Source: Tissierella sp032104385 (lineage in GTDB: Bacteria > Bacillota > Clostridia > Tissierellales > Tissierellaceae). From it: a stretch of 64,000 nt of DNA. Positions 18,126-27,012 of this stretch are shown here, piece by piece (the first letter of the stretch is position 1; each line of letters opens with the position of its first letter). Location of the stretch: NCBI RefSeq assembly GCF_032104385.1, contig NZ_DAMCHJ010000008.1, forward strand, positions 75,890-139,889, read 5' to 3'. A program made the translations under genes and the position numbers. A model generated the notes under the pieces. It searched no databases, was not told where the DNA came from, and was given only the letters and a program-made list of their open reading frames with translations.

Positions 18126-18422
18126 ATGAATGAGTTCATAGTTCATTTGGAATTTGCAAAAATATTGGGGATATTTATATTTAGTGCAATAATTATTACT
18201 TCTGTAATGTATTTTATTTTCAAAAAAAATAGATTTATAAAATATATCCCAGGATTTGTTTTAATGATTATTGGAATATACAATTTATTTTATATAGGAA
18301 ATGATAGTTCTAATTTAGATAGAGTTAATAGACTGCTAATTATTATGGTTACAATGGTTTCTGGATTTATTGGACTATCTACAGGACTTATTATTGGAAT
18401 ATTAAAAAAAGGTAGGGAATAG
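18126..18422 (+). CDS. small membrane protein, three hydrophobic segments
   Basis: About 98 residues with three hydrophobic helices (ILGIFIFSAIIITSVMYFIF; YIPGFVLMIIGIYNLFYI; LIIMVTMVSGFIGLSTGLII) and a short basic end. A GGGGGATGGGA stretch is the ribosome site; it touches an ATG at 18120, so the ATG at 18126 is the better-spaced start. It is the last gene of the two-component/lipoprotein unit. Function unknown; it could stabilise or modulate the kinase. Confidence 0.65.
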   Translation: MNEFIVHLEFAKILGIFIFSAIIITSVMYFIFKKNRFIKYIPGFVLMIIGIYNLFYIGNDSSNLDRVNRLLIIMVTMVSGFIGLSTGLIIGILKKGRE

Positions 18423-18423
18423 G

Positions 18424-18987
18424 TTAAATATCCCAAAGAATTTTATTAGATGTAGCTATTCCTATGGCACCAGCATCTAAACTAGAGTTTAAATCATATT
18501 TATCCGTAATTAAACCACTGGCAATTACGGATATTTTTGTTTCGTCAATAATATTTTTTATTATTTTAGGCATTATGCCAGGCAACAATTCGACAGCATT
18601 GGGACGTATTTGTTTTATAGAAGATATGGAATTGTTAAGAGAATGTGAATTAGAAATAAATAATCTTTGTATAGTGAATACACCCATATCTTTACTTAAT
18701 TTTACTAAATGGCTTTTCTCTGTTATTATTCCATCGGGAGAAATATTCTTAATTATATATTCTAAGCCCAAAGTATCCTTGGAAAAACCATCAATAGAAT
18801 CAATATATATATATATACCTTTATTTTCTAATCTTATTTTATTTGTTATTTCTTTTAAATAGAATATATTTCCTGTAGTAAGAAATATAATTTCACAAGG
18901 AGACTTTAAGGCATCATCTAGTCTATTTAAGTCTTGAACAGTTGCAATTATAGGATTTCGTAGGATTCTATCAAAAAAGTGAACCAT
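18424..18987 (-). CDS. glpP: glycerol-3-phosphate responsive antiterminator
   Basis: 187 residues, a TIM-barrel-like protein of the GlpP family. Family blocks are NPIIATVQDLNRLDDAL, IFLTTGNIFYLKEI, PDGIITEKSHLVK, TIQRLFISNS, AVELLPGIMPKII and the C-terminal ASGLITDKYDLNSSLDAGA. In bacilli the protein binds glycerol-3-phosphate and glp leader mRNA to allow read-through. Here no glp gene is adjacent; it is the last gene of a minus-strand run after PspC, RecX and GIY-YIG proteins, so it probably acts in trans. GAGGTGAG precedes the ATG. Confidence 0.9.
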   Translation of the reverse strand: MVHFFDRILRNPIIATVQDLNRLDDALKSPCEIIFLTTGNIFYLKEITNKIRLENKGIYIYIDSIDGFSKDTLGLEYIIKNISPDGIITEKSHLVKLSKDMGVFTIQRLFISNSHSLNNSISSIKQIRPNAVELLPGIMPKIIKNIIDETKISVIASGLITDKYDLNSSLDAGAIGIATSNKILWDI

Positions 18988-19014
18988 TATCTCACCTCTA
19001 GAACTTTCTATTAT

Positions 19015-19260
19015 TTAATTATGAGCTTTTATAAGTTTTAGTTTTTGTTGCCTAGAGAATTGCTTTATTGCATACTCTCTTTTTTGTGCATCTATTTTAT
19101 TATTAAATTCTTCAAAATATACTAGCTGTACTGGCAATCTAGAACGAGTATATTTAGAAGCTTTACCTGAATTATGCATAGATATTCTTTTATCTAAATT
19201 TATAGTCCAACCTGTATAAAGAGTATTGTCATTACACTGCAAAATATATACATAACACAA
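19015..19260 (-). CDS. GIY-YIG nuclease-like protein (UPF0213 type)
   Basis: 81 residues containing one GIY-YIG module: CYVYILQCNDNTLYTGWTIN, then RISMHNSGKASKYTRSRLPV and the Glu in LVYFEEF. Length and motifs match the stand-alone UPF0213 group; its cellular substrate is not established. Start TTG. It lies ten bases after recX in the same direction, so it is probably cotranscribed. Confidence 0.9.
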   Translation of the reverse strand: MCYVYILQCNDNTLYTGWTINLDKRISMHNSGKASKYTRSRLPVQLVYFEEFNNKIDAQKREYAIKQFSRQQKLKLIKAHN

Positions 19261-19270
19261 ACTTAATCAC

Positions 19271-19888
19271 CTAATCTTTCAAAATATCCTTAACTACTTT
19301 AGAGATAATATCATAAGAATATCCTTTTCTTTGCAGAAAACCAGAAAGTTTTCTATATATACTATTGTAATCATCATTTTTATAAGATTTTAGTTTTTTT
19401 AATGCTATTTCCATTGCTATTTCATATTGTTCCTCATAGTCAACAATAAGAAGCTCATCTATTATATCCTTAGATATTCCTTTTAATATCAATTCATATC
19501 TTATTCTTTTTGGACCAAGTTTATTTAGATTTGTCTTATCTTTAATAAAAGATTGGGCAAAATCTTTGTCATCTAAATACCGATTTTCTCTACAGTAATT
19601 CATAGCATATTCTATATGTGAGCTTTCAAAACCTTTACGTTTCAAAGCATTATATATCTCGTTTTCTGATCTTTGCCTATAAGATAGTAGGTTCAGTGCA
19701 TGATTCAAAACTTTACTTCGTTCCTCAGCTTCTAATACTTCTTTAATAAATTCATCATTTACTTCCATGTCAATTTCTAATTTATATTTATATCTTAATT
19801 CTTCGTCAATTCCTATGGAGAATATATTATCCACATAAATATTAACTCTGTTTTTATTTCTTTGTGGTTCAATGCTGGTAATTTTCAT
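19271..19888 (-). CDS. recX: regulatory protein RecX
   Basis: 205 residues, all-helical, made of three-helix repeats. An N-terminal extension (residues 1-50, KITSIEPQRNKNRVNIYVDN) is followed by the RecX core: ALNLLSYRQRSENEIYNALK, YCRENRYLDDKDFAQSFI and KLSGFLQRKGYSYDII. RecX binds RecA filaments and limits their activity. recA is not in the window. AAAGGAG precedes the ATG. It sits 11 bases after the PspC gene. Confidence 0.92.
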   Translation of the reverse strand: MKITSIEPQRNKNRVNIYVDNIFSIGIDEELRYKYKLEIDMEVNDEFIKEVLEAEERSKVLNHALNLLSYRQRSENEIYNALKRKGFESSHIEYAMNYCRENRYLDDKDFAQSFIKDKTNLNKLGPKRIRYELILKGISKDIIDELLIVDYEEQYEIAMEIALKKLKSYKNDDYNSIYRKLSGFLQRKGYSYDIISKVVKDILKD

Positions 19889-19899
19889 AATAACTCCTT

Positions 19900-20301
19900 T
19901 TATTTATCTCTTTGATTAATCAATATATATATACCCAATAAAATTAATAATATTGGCCAAAACTTCCTTAGACTTGCTAGTTGGAAGGTGAACCAAGGAA
20001 AGATTACCCTAGCTAACATAAAACTACCCCAAATTATTAATCCACCACCTATGAGCAAAGGGGTGTTGTTGCGAAGTTTCTCATTACGTACACTGTAATC
20101 ATCGCTATAAATAATTCCGTCATCTTCAGGTATAACTAAACCACAAATTAGATAAACTAACACTGTAGTACCAAAAGATGGTAATCCAATTAATATCCAA
20201 GCAATGCGGACTACAGTAGGGTCAATATTAAAATATTCTCCTATACCACCGCAAATACCAGAAAATACTCTATTATTTTTAGAACGTTTTATTTTATTCA
20301 A
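19900..20301 (-). CDS. PspC domain membrane protein
   Basis: 133 residues. The PspC domain is at the N-terminus (RSKNNRVFSGICGGIGEYFN, then a helix IAWILIGLPSFGTTVLVYLI). Two more hydrophobic segments follow (PLLIGGGLIIWGSFMLA and FWPILLILLGIYILI), like the LiaF-type C-terminal helices. Family members respond to envelope stress. Start TTG with GAGGTG upstream. It opens the minus-strand run that ends with glpP and is divergent from the FHA gene. Confidence 0.9.
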   Translation of the reverse strand: MNKIKRSKNNRVFSGICGGIGEYFNIDPTVVRIAWILIGLPSFGTTVLVYLICGLVIPEDDGIIYSDDYSVRNEKLRNNTPLLIGGGLIIWGSFMLARVIFPWFTFQLASLRKFWPILLILLGIYILINQRDK

Positions 20302-20439
20302 ATTAACACCTCATTTCTTGTATAATATTTTATCAGATTTTTGTGATTGTTTAAATAGGCGTTATAAAAATTTAAACTAATTCACAATCTATAAGGTTTA
20401 TGATAACATAAGTAAATAAAGAGAATTTTGGAGGTAGCT

Positions 20440-20868
20440 ATGTATAATATATTAGCTTTATTATTCAAATATATATTTATTGTAATTATATATCTATTTA
20501 TTTTCAGTATTATTAGACTTATTTATCTAGACATAAGAGGAATTGAGGGAATAAGTTCAGATGCTAATGTATATTTAAAACTTATTAATAGAAAGGATTC
20601 ATTGCCATTTAAAATGAAGGAATATTACTTTATTAAAGAAGTTATTTCTTTAGGAAGACATGGAGATAATAATATTGTGGTAAAGGATCCCTTTGTTTCC
20701 AAAAGGCATTTCCAAATAATAGAAGATGAAGGAGATTACTATTTGGAAGATTTGAATAGTGCTAATGGAACATATTTAAATGGAGATAGGATATTTGATG
20801 TAGTAAGATTAAATGATGGAGATATTATTAGAGTAGGGCAAATAGAATTTTTATTTGTAGATAGATGA
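20440..20868 (+). CDS. membrane-anchored FHA domain protein
   Basis: 142 residues. One N-terminal membrane helix (LLFKYIFIVIIYLFIFSII) is followed by an FHA domain with the phosphothreonine-binding blocks SLGRHGDNNIVVKDPFVSKR, HFQIIEDEGDYYLEDL and NSANGTYLNG. I start at ATG 20440, placed after GGAGGT; an upstream TTG in frame would lie before that ribosome site. It heads an operon with an FtsW/RodA protein and a PBP2, a setting in which FHA proteins link Ser/Thr kinase signalling to wall synthesis (known from actinobacteria; inferred here). Confidence 0.9.
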   Translation: MYNILALLFKYIFIVIIYLFIFSIIRLIYLDIRGIEGISSDANVYLKLINRKDSLPFKMKEYYFIKEVISLGRHGDNNIVVKDPFVSKRHFQIIEDEGDYYLEDLNSANGTYLNGDRIFDVVRLNDGDIIRVGQIEFLFVDR

Positions 20869-20880
20869 TAGGAGAATATT

Positions 20881-22128
20881 ATGTTTAAAAGAGTAATTAA
20901 GGGAAAATCCCCAAGAAATTTATTATTTGTTTTTGAAATTTTGGCTTTGCTTTTATTATTAATTTATCAAGGAGAAAAAATTGATAAATTAACTTTGGGA
21001 ACGGGATTAGGATTGGTATTAGTAATATATTTATCCAATTATTTACTAACTAAAGTTTCAACCGGAGATAATTATATATTTTTAATTGTTACTATGCTAA
21101 TATCCATAGGTATTATAATGATATATAGAATTGACGAGGGGCTAGGTATTAAACAGCTAATATGGTTGTCCGCTGGTATATTTATATTTTTTATAACTTA
21201 TTTTATTTTAAAATATATAAGAGGATGGGGAAATTGGATTTATCTTTATATAGCTGGAGCTTATATTCTCTTTTTTATAACTTTTATATTTGGAAGTAGA
21301 AAAAAGGGAGCTATAAACTGGGTAAGTCTAGGGAAAATTGCTTTTCAACCAGCTGAAATTACGAAGCTTTTACTTATTTTTATATTAGCAGCTTATTATT
21401 CCAATATTTCAAAATGGAAGGAAAGAAAGTATTCATCGTATTATTTAATGGGAATAGTATATTCCTTTATTACATTATTGTTTTTACAAAGAGACTTAGG
21501 GACGTCCTTAGTTTTTTATGCCATATTTATTGCAATACAATTTATTTATGAAGAAGACAGAAAATTAGTATTATATAATATTGGTTTTTTTGCCATTGGG
21601 GGTATATTGGGGTACACATTATTTGACCATGTTAAAATTAGGTTTCAAGCCTGGTTGAATCCTTGGAAATATATAGAAAGACAGGGATATCAAATAACCC
21701 AGTCTTTATTTGCCATTGCTGAAGGTGGATTTTTTGGCAGTGGTTTGGGACTTGGATATCCAGATTTTATTCCTGTTGTATATACAGATTTTATTTTTTC
21801 AGCTATTTGTGAAGAAATGGGAATATTTACTGGGATAGGCATAATAATGTTGTTTATGATTTTAGTATATAGAGGTTTTAAAATTGGAATATCACAGGAA
21901 AATCAATTTTATAAAATACTTGCTTTAGGTATCAGTACTTTATTTGGTATACAATCTTTCATTATATTAGGTGGGGTGCTTAAGATGATACCATTAACAG
22001 GATTAACTTTACCTTTTGTAAGCTATGGAGGCAGTTCAATAGTGTCTAGTTTTATTGCCCTTGGAGTATTGCAAGTATGCTCTGAGGAAATAGAAGTAAA
22101 GGAGTATGCTGATGAACAAGGAGAATAA
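20881..22128 (+). CDS. FtsW/RodA/SpoVE family peptidoglycan polymerase
   Basis: 415 residues with about ten membrane helices. SEDS signatures include KKGAINWVSLGKIAFQPAEI, QRDLGTSLVF (with the conserved Asp region), an extracellular loop RFQAWLNPWKYIERQGYQI and the C-terminal LPFVSYGGSSIVSSF. SEDS proteins polymerise lipid II together with a class B PBP, and that partner is encoded immediately downstream with a 17-base overlap. Which branch (division, elongation or sporulation) it serves cannot be told from sequence. Confidence 0.94.
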   Translation: MFKRVIKGKSPRNLLFVFEILALLLLLIYQGEKIDKLTLGTGLGLVLVIYLSNYLLTKVSTGDNYIFLIVTMLISIGIIMIYRIDEGLGIKQLIWLSAGIFIFFITYFILKYIRGWGNWIYLYIAGAYILFFITFIFGSRKKGAINWVSLGKIAFQPAEITKLLLIFILAAYYSNISKWKERKYSSYYLMGIVYSFITLLFLQRDLGTSLVFYAIFIAIQFIYEEDRKLVLYNIGFFAIGGILGYTLFDHVKIRFQAWLNPWKYIERQGYQITQSLFAIAEGGFFGSGLGLGYPDFIPVVYTDFIFSAICEEMGIFTGIGIIMLFMILVYRGFKIGISQENQFYKILALGISTLFGIQSFIILGGVLKMIPLTGLTLPFVSYGGSSIVSSFIALGVLQVCSEEIEVKEYADEQGE

Positions 22129-23518
22129 AAGAATAGTTGTTGTTTTAATAGGACTTTGCCTAATGTTTATATCTTTAATAATATATATTAGTTATTTTCA
22201 AATTTTTGAAGCAGAAGCAATAAAAAATAACAGCTATAATAAAAGATTATGGATTAATGAAGAATCAATATTAAGAGGCTCTATATATGATAGAAATGGA
22301 AAAACATTAGCCTATAGTGAAAAAATAGATGATACTTATAAAAGATATTATATATATGGTAGGTTATATAGTCATATAATAGGATATAGTTACAGAGAAT
22401 ATGGCAAGTCAGGTTTAGAGCTTCAATACAATAATACATTATTAAATATAAATGAAAATGCTGCAATAAATGAAATAAAGAATATTGTAGCACCAACAAC
22501 TGAAGGAAATTCCATTAAGCTGACTATAGATCATGAACTCCAAGCTAAAGCAAGAACATTATTAAAGGGTAAGAAGGGTTCTATTGTGGCTATGAATCCT
22601 AGTACAGGAGAGATATATGCAATGGTTAGTCTTCCAGACTTTGATGTTGCAAATTTGAAGGCAGATTGGAAGGCAATAACAGAAAGCCCTGATAGTCCAC
22701 TTATTAATAGAGCTACACAAGGGCTATATCCACCAGGCTCTACATTTAAACTTATAACTACTATTGCTGCCCTAAACACAGCAAATTTAGAGGAATCTTA
22801 TAACTGTACAGGTAGTACAAATATTAATGGTTATGTATTTAAAGATTATCAAGGAAAAGCACATGGAAATATAGATTTAAGACAAGCATTGATTAAATCA
22901 TGTAACACATATTTTACTACAAAATCCATTGAAATAGGGAAAGATAGAATAGGGAATACAGCAGAAAGATTTATGATAAATAATAATATTCCCTTTGATT
23001 TACCTATTAAAAGTTCACAGTTTCCTTTTAAAGAGAATTTAGATAAAACAGATATAGCTGCTGCAGCAATAGGGCAGGGGAAAGTATTAGTTACACCATT
23101 GAATATGGCTTTAATAGTATCTGGAATAGCAAATGAAGGACAGATAGTAAAACCTATTCTGGTTAAAGAGATTATATCTAAAAATAATAAGGTTTTAAAA
23201 AATAATACTACTGAAGTTTTATCCCAAGGAACTGATTCTATTACAGCTAATGAACTTAAAGATATGATGGTAGATGTAGTAAAATCAGGAACGGGGAAGA
23301 ATGCAAGAATAAAAAATATAAAAGTAGCTGGAAAAACTGGTACTGCTGAGAATTCCTCAGGTAAGTCTCATGCATGGTTTGTCGGCTTTGCACCAGCAGA
23401 TGAGCCCAAAATTGCAATTGCAGTGATATTAGAGGAGGAAGGGTCAACTGGAGGGAAATCTGCAGCACCTATAGCTAGGGACATTATGATTCATGCAATA
23501 AATAATATCAAAGATTAA
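22112..23518 (+). CDS. class B penicillin-binding protein (PBP2-like transpeptidase)
   Basis: About 468 residues. A single N-terminal membrane helix (VVVLIGLCLMFISLIIYI) and a short dimerisation region (RGSIYDRNGKTLAYS) precede the transpeptidase domain. The active-site triad motifs are GSTFK (Ser210 when counted from 22112), SCN in LIKSCNTYF, and KTG in VAGKTGTAENSSGKSHAWF. I use ATG 22112, seven bases after AAAGGAG; ATG 22106 almost touches that site. The start lies inside the SEDS gene, implying translational coupling. The short length suggests a PbpA-type sporulation or elongation enzyme. Confidence 0.93.
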   Translation: MNKENKRIVVVLIGLCLMFISLIIYISYFQIFEAEAIKNNSYNKRLWINEESILRGSIYDRNGKTLAYSEKIDDTYKRYYIYGRLYSHIIGYSYREYGKSGLELQYNNTLLNINENAAINEIKNIVAPTTEGNSIKLTIDHELQAKARTLLKGKKGSIVAMNPSTGEIYAMVSLPDFDVANLKADWKAITESPDSPLINRATQGLYPPGSTFKLITTIAALNTANLEESYNCTGSTNINGYVFKDYQGKAHGNIDLRQALIKSCNTYFTTKSIEIGKDRIGNTAERFMINNNIPFDLPIKSSQFPFKENLDKTDIAAAAIGQGKVLVTPLNMALIVSGIANEGQIVKPILVKEIISKNNKVLKNNTTEVLSQGTDSITANELKDMMVDVVKSGTGKNARIKNIKVAGKTGTAENSSGKSHAWFVGFAPADEPKIAIAVILEEEGSTGGKSAAPIARDIMIHAINNIKD

Positions 23519-23532
23519 AAGGAGGTAATTGG

Positions 23533-25335
23533 ATGGAAAGTAATAAAGAAATACTTGAGAGAAAAGATATTAAAAAAGAACATCAGTGGGATTTGGAGTC
23601 TATGTTTATTAATTTTAATGAATGGGAGAAATCTTATAATAAAGCTAAGGAAATGGCTAGAGATTTTATCTTATATAAAGGTGGAGTAGTCTCCAGTGCT
23701 GAAAATTTTTATAATGTACTTAGAGATAAAGATGATTTATATAGAATAACAGAACATTTATATTCATATGCTCATATGAAATTAGATGAAGATACTAGAG
23801 AAGGAAAATCTCAAGAACTATCAGACAAGGGTCTAGGTTTGTATGTAGAAGTAGAAGAAAAAACTTCATTTTTAGTGCCGGAGATATTAACTTTAGAGCC
23901 TAATACATTAGATAGGTATTTTCAGGAAAAGCCTGAATTGAAGGTATATAAACAATATATTGAAGATATAATGAGACAAAAAGAACATATACTTTCTTCT
24001 AGAGAAGAATCTATATTGGCTCAAATGGGAGAAGTGGGAAATTCACCACAGAAGATATTCTCAATGCTAAATAATGCTGATTTGAAGTTCCCGACTATTA
24101 AGGATGAAGATGGCAAAGATGTGGAAATCACTCATGGTAATTTTATTCCACTTATGGAATCAAAGAATAGAGATGTAAGAAAAAAAGCTTTTGAAGCACT
24201 ATATAATACTTATAAAGGATTCAAAAATACATTTGCAGCTTCACTAAATGGAGATTTAAAAAACAATATATTTAATTCAAATGTAAGAAAATATAAATCA
24301 AGTAGAGAAGCATCTTTAAATCAAAATAATATATCTTTATCTGTATATGATAATTTAATCAATTCAATTCATAATAATCTAGGCAGTATGTATAAGTATA
24401 TGGAAATCAGAAAGAGAGCTTTGGGAGTAGAAGAACTTCATATGTATGACTTATATACTCCAATAGTTAAAGATGTAGATTTGAAGATACCATATGAAGA
24501 AGGAGTAGAAATAGTAAAAAGGGCATTAACTCCCCTTGGTGAAGAGTATATGGCAGTAGTAGAAGAAGGATTTAGTTCAAGGTGGATAGATATATATGAA
24601 AATAGGGGCAAAAGATCTGGTGCATATTCAGGAGGTTCCTATGATTCCAAACCATTTATATTATTAAATTATCATGACACATTGGATAATGTGTTTACAG
24701 TGGCTCATGAATTAGGGCATTCAATCCATAGCTATTTTACAAGAAAGACACAGCCTTTCGTTTATGGAAATTACTCTATATTTGTAGCAGAAGTTGCGTC
24801 AACAGCAAATGAAGCTTTACTTATGGACTACATGTTAAAGAATGTTAAAGATAAAAATGAGAGATTATATTTATTAAATCATTATCTAGAAAGCTTTAGA
24901 ACTACAGTGTTTAGACAAACTATGTTTGCAGAATTTGAAAAAATAATAAATGAATATCTTGAAAGTGGCGGAGCTATAACTGCAGATTATCTATGTGAAA
25001 CCTACAAAGATATTAATAAATTGTATTATGGACCAAATATGGTAGTGGATGACGAAATAGGAATGGAATGGGCAAGAATACCTCATTTTTACTATAATTA
25101 TTATGTATTTCAGTATGCAACAGGCTATTCTGCAGCAGTGGCATTGTCTGAAAAAATATTACAAGAAGGAAAACCAGCAGTAGATAGATATATAAACTTT
25201 TTAAAGAGTGGAAGTTCAGATTATCCGATAAATGTATTGAAATCAGCAGGAGTAGATATGACAACAGAAGAACCAGTAAGTAATGCAATGAAATTATTTA
25301 GTAAGCTAGTTGATGAAATGGATAAGCTAATATAG
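23533..25335 (+). CDS. pepF: oligoendopeptidase F (M3B metallopeptidase)
   Basis: 600 residues, full length. The zinc site HELGH is at residues 392-396 within TVAHELGHSIHSYF, with the distal Glu in VAEVASTANEALL. Other family blocks are REDVRKKAFEALYNTYK-like KNRDVRKKAFEALY and the C-terminal YYVFQYATGYSAA. It cleaves short peptides in the cytoplasm. AAAGGAGGTAATTGG precedes the ATG, 14 bases after the PBP gene, so it may be read with the wall operon. Confidence 0.95.
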   Translation: MESNKEILERKDIKKEHQWDLESMFINFNEWEKSYNKAKEMARDFILYKGGVVSSAENFYNVLRDKDDLYRITEHLYSYAHMKLDEDTREGKSQELSDKGLGLYVEVEEKTSFLVPEILTLEPNTLDRYFQEKPELKVYKQYIEDIMRQKEHILSSREESILAQMGEVGNSPQKIFSMLNNADLKFPTIKDEDGKDVEITHGNFIPLMESKNRDVRKKAFEALYNTYKGFKNTFAASLNGDLKNNIFNSNVRKYKSSREASLNQNNISLSVYDNLINSIHNNLGSMYKYMEIRKRALGVEELHMYDLYTPIVKDVDLKIPYEEGVEIVKRALTPLGEEYMAVVEEGFSSRWIDIYENRGKRSGAYSGGSYDSKPFILLNYHDTLDNVFTVAHELGHSIHSYFTRKTQPFVYGNYSIFVAEVASTANEALLMDYMLKNVKDKNERLYLLNHYLESFRTTVFRQTMFAEFEKIINEYLESGGAITADYLCETYKDINKLYYGPNMVVDDEIGMEWARIPHFYYNYYVFQYATGYSAAVALSEKILQEGKPAVDRYINFLKSGSSDYPINVLKSAGVDMTTEEPVSNAMKLFSKLVDEMDKLI

Positions 25336-25358
25336 GTATAAATATAAGGGGGAAAGAG

Positions 25359-25460
25359 ATGGTTACTGTACAAGCAAGACCGGATTCTATTTCAATGATA
25401 TGTTCATATATTATCTATAATACTTCTAGCTATAATAGATTTAGATATATATTTGTTTAA
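25359..25460 (+). CDS. possible 33-residue ORF after pepF
   Basis: ATG with AAGGGGGAAAGAG just upstream, reading MVTVQARPDSISMICSYIIY and 13 more residues to TAA. The ribosome site is good, but the peptide has no recognisable feature. It may be a real small gene, the remains of a longer one, or chance. Low confidence. Confidence 0.25.
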   Translation: MVTVQARPDSISMICSYIIYNTSSYNRFRYIFV

Positions 25461-25508
25461 AAGATAATTAAAGTTATGAATAACCTATTCTCAATAGGAG
25501 ATGATAGT

Positions 25509-26024
25509 ATGAATAAGAAAAAGATTGTATTATTCTATGCTTTGATAATAACTTTCATAGTTGTTTTTATTATAAAGACTAAAAGTAATATTTATAAATA
25601 TTATGATAATAAAGGCATAAAAAAGATGGATATTGAAAATATTATTGATGAAAGAATGGGTTTGGGAACATTAAGTATAAAATTAACAGAGCTATTAGAA
25701 AAATATGAGATTGAAGATGAATATTCATTAGTTGAGAAAATTGTAATGGACAAGTTTGCCAATAAATCAGTTGAGGTCAAGATGGACATAAAGCCTAAAG
25801 ATATGCCAAGTATGTATGGTGTAATATTTGAAGAAAACTATGTTGTGGATTTAATAAAAAGACATAGTGGCAGTAAAACGAGTAAAGAAGACTATAAATT
25901 TAATCTTGAGTATTTAAAAGATAATTATGAGGAACTATTAAAATTTGAAAATATTAAAGATAAAAATCATATTAAAAATAATTATATAGATGAATATATT
26001 GAAATCTATAGCCACTATGAGTAA
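25509..26024 (+). CDS. single-span membrane protein of unknown function
   Basis: About 171 residues. An N-terminal helix (IVLFYALIITFIVVFII) anchors a charged, mostly helical extracellular region (MGLGTLSIKLTELLEKYEIE; LKDNYEELLKFENIKDKNHI). It ends IYSHYE before a strong hairpin. I start at ATG 25509 after AGGAGATGATAGT; an in-frame ATG at 25476 lies before that ribosome site. No family recognised. Confidence 0.65.
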   Translation: MNKKKIVLFYALIITFIVVFIIKTKSNIYKYYDNKGIKKMDIENIIDERMGLGTLSIKLTELLEKYEIEDEYSLVEKIVMDKFANKSVEVKMDIKPKDMPSMYGVIFEENYVVDLIKRHSGSKTSKEDYKFNLEYLKDNYEELLKFENIKDKNHIKNNYIDEYIEIYSHYE

Positions 26025-26030
26025 GTTTAA

Positions 26031-26072
26031 TAGAATTCACTACTAGTTTCTACAAGTGAGTAGTGAATTCTA
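26031..26072. terminator. 14-bp inverted repeat, likely bidirectional terminator
   Basis: TAGAATTCACTACT (26031-26044) pairs with AGTAGTGAATTCTA (26059-26072), 14-base loop, between two convergent genes. T-rich flanks lie on the right side. Confidence 0.8.
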
Positions 26073-26096
26073 TTTGTATTTGTTAGGAAAAGTTTT

Positions 26097-26909
26097 CTAT
26101 AAAAATTTACTCTTAAGATTATTCCAATACATATTCTTATCAAAGTTTAATTTTTTAATAGTTTTATCGGAAATTTTTAAATCAATACTTGTAATATTAT
26201 TATATTTAAACTCAACTCCATCATTTATAACTAAAATTGAATTTTCATATCTAAGTTCTGGTCTGATAGATATAATTATATCTCCAGGTATTACTGCACT
26301 ATTTGGTAGAGATCTATAAGCTTTTGAACTAATAGGGGATAATGGGGTGAGTTGCAAGGTTTTCAAGGATGGATAAATTATACTGCCACCACTAGAAAAG
26401 TTATAGGCAGTACTGCCTACAGGTGTTGATATAATAACTCCATCACCACTAAAGCGTTCTAAATGATTGCCATCTATAAATATTTCTAAATGAACAACTT
26501 TTGATTTAAGTCCCTTAATAACTATTTCATTAACACCAGTTAGAAAAAAAGTCTTGTTTTTAGTACATATATTTGCACTTACTAATGAAATTTCTTCTAC
26601 GATATAATCCTTTTCTATATATTTATCAATAAACTCATCTATGTTTTCTGGTAATATCTCTTGAAAAAAACCTAAATGTCCAGTATTTATTCCTACAAAT
26701 GGGGTATTTGGAAACTTGTTACGATGTATTGCACGTAGAAAAGCTCCATCACCACCTACACATATATTAAGCTCTGCATTATCGCTATAATTTTCTGGAA
26801 TATAAAATCCTTTATATTTAAGCTTTTCTGATAAAAGTTTAGATGTTTTCTTTGATTCGAAGTTATAATTTGAAATAATATTTATTATTCTGTTATCCGT
26901 AAGTTTCAC
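26097..26909 (-). CDS. nadK: NAD kinase
   Basis: 270 residues. Phosphorylates NAD to NADP. The family GGDG motif is in NICVGGDGAFLRAIH; GINTGHLGFFQEI and the ATP/NAD-binding segment RFSGDGVIISTPVGSTAYNF, with the conserved Asp, are present. The length is normal. Start GTG with AGGGGGTC upstream. It is divergent from an RluA-family gene and ends before a shared hairpin. Confidence 0.94.
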   Translation of the reverse strand: MKLTDNRIINIISNYNFESKKTSKLLSEKLKYKGFYIPENYSDNAELNICVGGDGAFLRAIHRNKFPNTPFVGINTGHLGFFQEILPENIDEFIDKYIEKDYIVEEISLVSANICTKNKTFFLTGVNEIVIKGLKSKVVHLEIFIDGNHLERFSGDGVIISTPVGSTAYNFSSGGSIIYPSLKTLQLTPLSPISSKAYRSLPNSAVIPGDIIISIRPELRYENSILVINDGVEFKYNNITSIDLKISDKTIKKLNFDKNMYWNNLKSKFL

Positions 26910-27012
26910 AAATTGACCCCCTAAATGGTTTTAGCCTTTAAAATTAAATAAAATTTGATATAATTAGTTTACCAATATTATATAATAAAGATAAGAAAAT
27001 TTGGAGGGAAAT

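Noticed and set aside
20350..20380. GTTTAAAT/ATTTAAAC inverted repeat between pspC and FHA genes
   Set aside because: Short AT-only arms in very AT-rich DNA are expected by chance.
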